A stretch of DNA of 64,000 bases from Rahnella bruchi. GTDB lineage: Bacteria; Pseudomonadota; Gammaproteobacteria; Enterobacterales; Enterobacteriaceae. Position 1 is the first letter of the stretch, and each line of letters begins with the position of its first letter. A program made the position numbers and the translations under genes. Shown here in pieces: positions 61,156-64,000 of the stretch. The stretch is from positions 310,001 through 374,000 of the forward strand of contig NZ_QZWI01000003.1 of assembly GCF_003614975.1 (NCBI RefSeq), in the 5' to 3' direction. The notes beneath the pieces are model-generated. The model did not search any database and was not told the DNA's origin. It saw only the letters and a program-made list of their open reading frames with translations.

Positions 61156-61494
61156 ATGGCTAATGGTCACTATGATCTGAAAAAAGCGAAGAATGGACAG
61201 TTTCACTTTAACCTGAAGGCCGGGAACGGAGAGATTATTCTCACCAGTGAAATGTATGCCAGTAAAGCGTCAGCAGAAAACGGGATTTCATCGGTTCAGA
61301 CCAACTCTCCCGATGAAGCACAATACGAAATCAAACCCTCGAAAGACGGCCAGTTTTACTTTGTGCTGAAAGCGAAAAACCATCAGGTGATTGGCGTCAG
61401 CGAAATGTACACCACGGAAAGCGCATCGAAGAAAGGGGTTCAGTCTGTGGTGAAAAACGGCGCAAGTACTGATATCCGCGATCTGACGCAATAG
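61156..61494 (+). CDS. yegP: YegP (two DUF1508 repeats)
   Basis: A 112-residue protein made of two DUF1508 (YegP-like) repeats: residues about 4-53 (GQFHFNLKAGNGEIILTSEMY) and about 55-105 (GQFYFVLKAKNHQVIGVSEMY; each quoted block is about 20 residues). The second starts AQYEIKPSKD. It is the size of E. coli YegP (110) and in the same place after baeR. ATG 61156 is chosen with ggag upstream; an ATG five codons earlier is possible. Function unknown. Confidence 0.9.
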   Translation: MANGHYDLKKAKNGQFHFNLKAGNGEIILTSEMYASKASAENGISSVQTNSPDEAQYEIKPSKDGQFYFVLKAKNHQVIGVSEMYTTESASKKGVQSVVKNGASTDIRDLTQ

Positions 61495-61516
61495 TTCTCA
61501 ATGATTTCTGTTTTAG

Positions 61517-61559
61517 CTATTCAGGAGCGGAGAAGGAAATTGATCTGGCTCCTGAATAG
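61517..61559 (+). terminator. hairpin downstream of yegP
   Basis: Perfect 12-base stem ctattcaggagc/gctcctgaatag with a 19-base loop, 22 bases past the stop. There is no clear U run. Confidence 0.5.
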
Positions 61560-61683
61560 TCTAAATAGCGCAGTAATACCCACACGAAATGGCTGCTTTT
61601 GATCAACTCAGACGTTACAATTCTGACCTTTCGTCGCCCCGCATCCGGGACGGCCCTGACTTGTGATCAGACTGAGATTGACT

Positions 61684-63069
61684 ATGTTTACCCCCGATTC
61701 TTTTGTTCCGGAACTGCTTTCCCCTGCCGGCTCCCTGAAAAACATGCGTTACGCTTTCGCGTATGGTGCTGATGCCGTTTATGCCGGTCAGCCACGTTAC
61801 AGCCTGCGTGTACGTAATAACGAATTTAACCACCAGAATCTGGAGATCGGCATCAACGAAGCCCATGTTCTGGGTAAGAAATTCTACGTGGTGGTGAATA
61901 TCGCGCCGCATAATGCCAAGCTGAAAACGTTCATCCGTGATCTTCAGCCGGTGATCGACATGGGGCCAGATGCCCTGATCATGTCCGATCCGGGCCTTAT
62001 CATGATGGTACGAGAAGCGTTCCCGCAGATGGATATTCATCTTTCGGTGCAGGCTAATGCCGTGAATTGGGCGACGGTGAAATTCTGGAAACAAATGGGG
62101 CTGACTCGTGTGATTTTATCGCGCGAGTTGTCACTGGAAGAAATTGCAGAGATCCGCGCCCAGGTGCCGGATATGGAAATTGAAATTTTCGTTCACGGCG
62201 CGCTGTGCATGGCGTATTCCGGCCGCTGTCTGCTTTCCGGCTACATCAACAAACGTGACCCGAATCAGGGGACCTGTACCAACGCCTGTCGCTGGGAATA
62301 TAAAGTGCAGGAAGGCAAAGAAGACGCCATCGGCAATATCGTGCATCAGTACGAACCGATCCCGGTTCAGCAGGTAGATGCCGCAGAACCGACATTAGGC
62401 ATCGGTCAGCCGACAGATAAAGTGTTTATGCTCGAAGAAGCCCTGCGCCCCGGCGAATACATGAGTGCTTTTGAGGATGAACACGGCACTTATATTATGA
62501 ATTCCAAGGATCTGCGCGCCATTCAGCATGTGGAAACTCTGACAAAAATGGGCGTGCATTCGCTGAAAATCGAAGGCCGTACTAAATCATTCTATTACTG
62601 CGCGCGTACCGCACAGGTGTACCGCCGGGCCATTGATGATGCCGTCGCCGGTAAGCCTTTCGACCCGACGCTGCTTTCCACACTTGAAGGTCTGGCACAT
62701 CGCGGATATACCGAAGGTTTCCTGCGTCGCCATACTCATGACGCACAACAGAACTACGAATATGGTTTCTCCGTCAGCGACCGTCAGCAATTTGTCGGCG
62801 AATTCACCGGAAACCGGATGGATGGCTGGGCCGAAATCGATGTGAAGAACAAATTCAGCGTCGGCGACAGTGTGGAAATGATGACGCCGCAAGGTAACGT
62901 CCAGTTCAAACTGGAAGCGCTGCGCAATAAGAAAGGCCAGCCAACTGACGTCGCACCGGGCAACGGCCACATGGTGTATGTCGCGCTGCCGGAAGACCTC
63001 AATCTGCAATTCGCCATTTTATTGCGTAATCTGGAAGAAACGGATACCCGTAATCCGCATTCGAAATAA
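61684..63069 (+). CDS. trhP: tRNA hydroxylation protein TrhP (YegQ), U32 peptidase family
   Basis: A U32-family Fe-S protein (461 residues, E. coli 453) needed for 5-hydroxyuridine at position 34 of certain tRNAs, with prephenate as a likely hydroxyl source. The barrel starts PELLSPAGSLKNMRYAFAYG, and the cysteine cluster lies near 175-205 (CMAYSGRCLLSGY, then GTCTNACRWEY). IEGRTKSFYYCARTAQVYR near 295 is conserved. ATG 61684 gives the family start; seven extra upstream codons are possible. In E. coli the small RNA CyaR follows yegQ, as here. Confidence 0.93.
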   Translation: MFTPDSFVPELLSPAGSLKNMRYAFAYGADAVYAGQPRYSLRVRNNEFNHQNLEIGINEAHVLGKKFYVVVNIAPHNAKLKTFIRDLQPVIDMGPDALIMSDPGLIMMVREAFPQMDIHLSVQANAVNWATVKFWKQMGLTRVILSRELSLEEIAEIRAQVPDMEIEIFVHGALCMAYSGRCLLSGYINKRDPNQGTCTNACRWEYKVQEGKEDAIGNIVHQYEPIPVQQVDAAEPTLGIGQPTDKVFMLEEALRPGEYMSAFEDEHGTYIMNSKDLRAIQHVETLTKMGVHSLKIEGRTKSFYYCARTAQVYRRAIDDAVAGKPFDPTLLSTLEGLAHRGYTEGFLRRHTHDAQQNYEYGFSVSDRQQFVGEFTGNRMDGWAEIDVKNKFSVGDSVEMMTPQGNVQFKLEALRNKKGQPTDVAPGNGHMVYVALPEDLNLQFAILLRNLEETDTRNPHSK

Positions 63070-63084
63070 GCTTTTGGTCGAAAA

Positions 63085-63100
63085 CAAGAATTCGATCACA
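63085..63100 (+). promoter_or_regulatory. class II CRP site and promoter of cyaR
   Basis: CAAGA-attcga-TCACA has a perfect right half of the CRP site and a weak left half. Its centre is 41.5 bases before the predicted RNA start (63134). A TAATAT -10 element lies at 63122-63127. Spacing is that of a class II CRP promoter; E. coli cyaR is CRP-activated. Confidence 0.6.
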
Positions 63101-63133
63101 TCTATTTCTGACCGGGCTGGCTAATATGCATTC

Positions 63134-63226
63134 GCAATTTACTTCGAATGCAAAATAATGCACCGGACTATACCAGGAACCACCTCCTTGGCCAGCTCAA
63201 TCTCCCTTGAGCTGGCTTTTCTTTTT
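63134..63226 (+). ncRNA. cyaR: small RNA CyaR (RyeE)
   Basis: An Hfq-binding trans-acting RNA of about 90 bases. The conserved core taccaggaaccacctcctt (63165-63190 region) and the block aatctccctt match E. coli CyaR, as recalled, and are followed by a 3' terminator stem gccagctcaa/ttgagctggc (63191-63216) and a T-rich tail. The terminator stem has changed in sequence but kept its pairing, which is good evidence for a conserved RNA. A hairpin GCATTCG/CGAATGC (63128-63151) spans the start. It lies just downstream of trhP/yegQ as in E. coli, where CyaR represses ompX, luxS and nadE. The start is estimated from the -10 element. Confidence 0.88.
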
Positions 63227-63467
63227 CAATTCCTTTAACCCCTTATTTAACTAAACCCGCATGATTCGACTTAAATCTTCGATTACTCTCATTAATAACA
63301 TGACGTCTTATCGTTTTAATAAAATACGTTTCTGAAAAATAAACATCGTTTCTAATTAATCTCACTGCAATTATTTATCTTCAAAGTCAATTTTTAGCTG
63401 AATTATCCGATAGCCAAATACCGCCCCTATCATCTATTGTTGGTGTATATAGATGAAAGGAGCGTAC
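63227..63467. other. A/T-rich gap before yegS
   Basis: About 240 A/T-rich bases between cyaR and yegS, with no visible gene or clear operator. It should contain the yegS promoter. Confidence 0.4.
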
Positions 63468-64000
63468 ATGACCACAGCAATGCTGATTTTAAATGGAAAA
63501 GGCGCAGGCAACGAAGAGCTGCGGATAGCCATCGGCGCGCTACGTAAAGAGGGCGAAAATCTCTATGTGCGCGTCACCTGGGAGTATGGAGACGCCGCAC
63601 GGTATGTGGAAGAAGCCATCGGGCTGGGCTGTGAAACCGTCATTGCCGGTGGTGGAGACGGCACCATTAATGAAGTCGCTGGTGCGCTGGCACAATACCA
63701 GGGCCAGCAGCGGCCCGTGCTCGGCATCGTACCGCTGGGCACCGCGAATGATTTCGCCACGGCCTGCAATATTCCCCTGCAACCGGAACAGGCGTTACAA
63801 CTGGCGGTGAAAGGCCGTGCGGTGGATATCGATCTGGCCAATGTGAACAACCAGCATTTCTTCATCAACATGGCGACCGGCGGTTTCGGCACCCGTATCA
63901 CTACCGAAACGCCGGAAAAACTCAAGGCCGCACTCGGTGGTGTGTCCTATTTTATCCACGGACTTTTGCGTCTGGATACACTGAAAGCTGACCGCTGTGA
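63468..64000 (+). CDS. yegS: lipid kinase YegS (3' end outside the window)
   Basis: N-terminal 177 codons of a diacylglycerol-kinase-family lipid kinase; the gene continues past the window. The nucleotide-binding motif [14 protein letters not shown] is near residues 63-76, [10 protein letters not shown] near 90-99, and [26 protein letters not shown] (as [20 protein letters not shown]) near 128-150, all as in E. coli YegS, which phosphorylates phosphatidylglycerol in vitro. ATG 63468 follows aaaggagcgtac. Confidence 0.93.
   Translation, partial: MTTAMLILNGKGAGNEELRIAIGALRKEGENLYVRVTWEYGDAARYVEEAIGLGCETVIAGGGDGTINEVAGALAQYQGQQRPVLGIVPLGTANDFATACNIPLQPEQALQLAVKGRAVDIDLANVNNQHFFINMATGGFGTRITTETPEKLKAALGGVSYFIHGLLRLDTLKADRC

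Overview
This window is a stretch of chromosome from a member of the Enterobacterales. Nearly every block follows the E. coli K-12 gene order: ypdAB-glk-yfeO, ypeC-mntH-nupC, the Ala tRNAs-gltX-Val/Lys tRNAs, yfeR-yfeH-ypeB-ligA-zipA-cysZ-cysK-ptsHI-crr, cysM-cysAWUP, yfeX-yfeY-yfeZ-ypeA-amiA-hemF, maeB-talA-tktB, and yegD, mdtD-baeSR, yegP-yegQ-cyaR-yegS. The extra genes placed between these blocks (ipdC, a short eat-eutBC operon, a PACE efflux gene, a prepilin peptidase, a second CpxRA-like pair) fit the Rahnella/Serratia/Ewingella side of the order (Yersiniaceae) better than Escherichia. The order is certain; the genus is an inference.

Layout. 1-4.8 kb: the end of a LytS-type kinase, its LytTR regulator, glucokinase and a ClC-like channel protein. 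4.8-10.1 kb: an accessory block with an amino-acid racemase, a divergent PACE pump/LysR pair, indolepyruvate decarboxylase and an aldo/keto reductase. 10.2-13.6 kb: a His-rich periplasmic protein, the Mn transporter MntH with a perfect Fur-type operator, and NupC. 13.7-17.6 kb: three identical tRNA-Ala(GGC) genes, an FNT channel, gltX, four identical tRNA-Val(UAC) genes and tRNA-Lys(UUU). 17.6-21.3 kb: eat-eutBC for ethanolamine breakdown, behind a sigma-54-like promoter. 21.5-24.6 kb: a nucleotidyltransferase-fold protein, a FlxA-like protein with a clear sigma-28 promoter, and yfeR/yfeH.

24.6-33.2 kb: ypeB, ligA, zipA, cysZ, cysK and the PTS operon ptsHI-crr with an Mlc-type operator. 33.2-41.6 kb: a CpxRA-like two-component system where E. 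coli has pdxK, then cysM, a prepilin peptidase, and the sulfate/thiosulfate importer cysPUWA. 41.8-48.8 kb: yfeX, yfeY, yfeZ, a ygiW-like gene with a PmrA/QseB-like direct repeat, ypeA, amiA, hemF, a DUF188 gene and a nucleoside hydrolase. 48.9-56.1 kb: maeB, talA, tktB, yegD. 56.2-64 kb: an aldo/keto reductase, mdtD-baeS-baeR without mdtABC, yegP, trhP (yegQ), the small RNA CyaR, and the start of yegS, which runs off the window.

How the genes fit together. Two themes recur: sugar/pyruvate handling (pyruvate-type sensor, glk, pts, tal/tkt, maeB, ipdC) and sulfur assimilation (cysZ, cysK, cysM, cysPUWA). I found no phage, insertion sequence, integrase, CRISPR array or toxin-antitoxin pair. The most useful non-coding calls are the CyaR RNA with its class II CRP promoter, the sigma-28, sigma-54 and sigma-E candidates, the Fur, Mlc and PmrA/QseB-type sites, and two sets of exactly repeated tRNA units. 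No wholly new multi-gene system stands out. The least explained items are the phased repeats upstream of ypeC, the structured repeat after ypdB, and the CpxRA-like pair.
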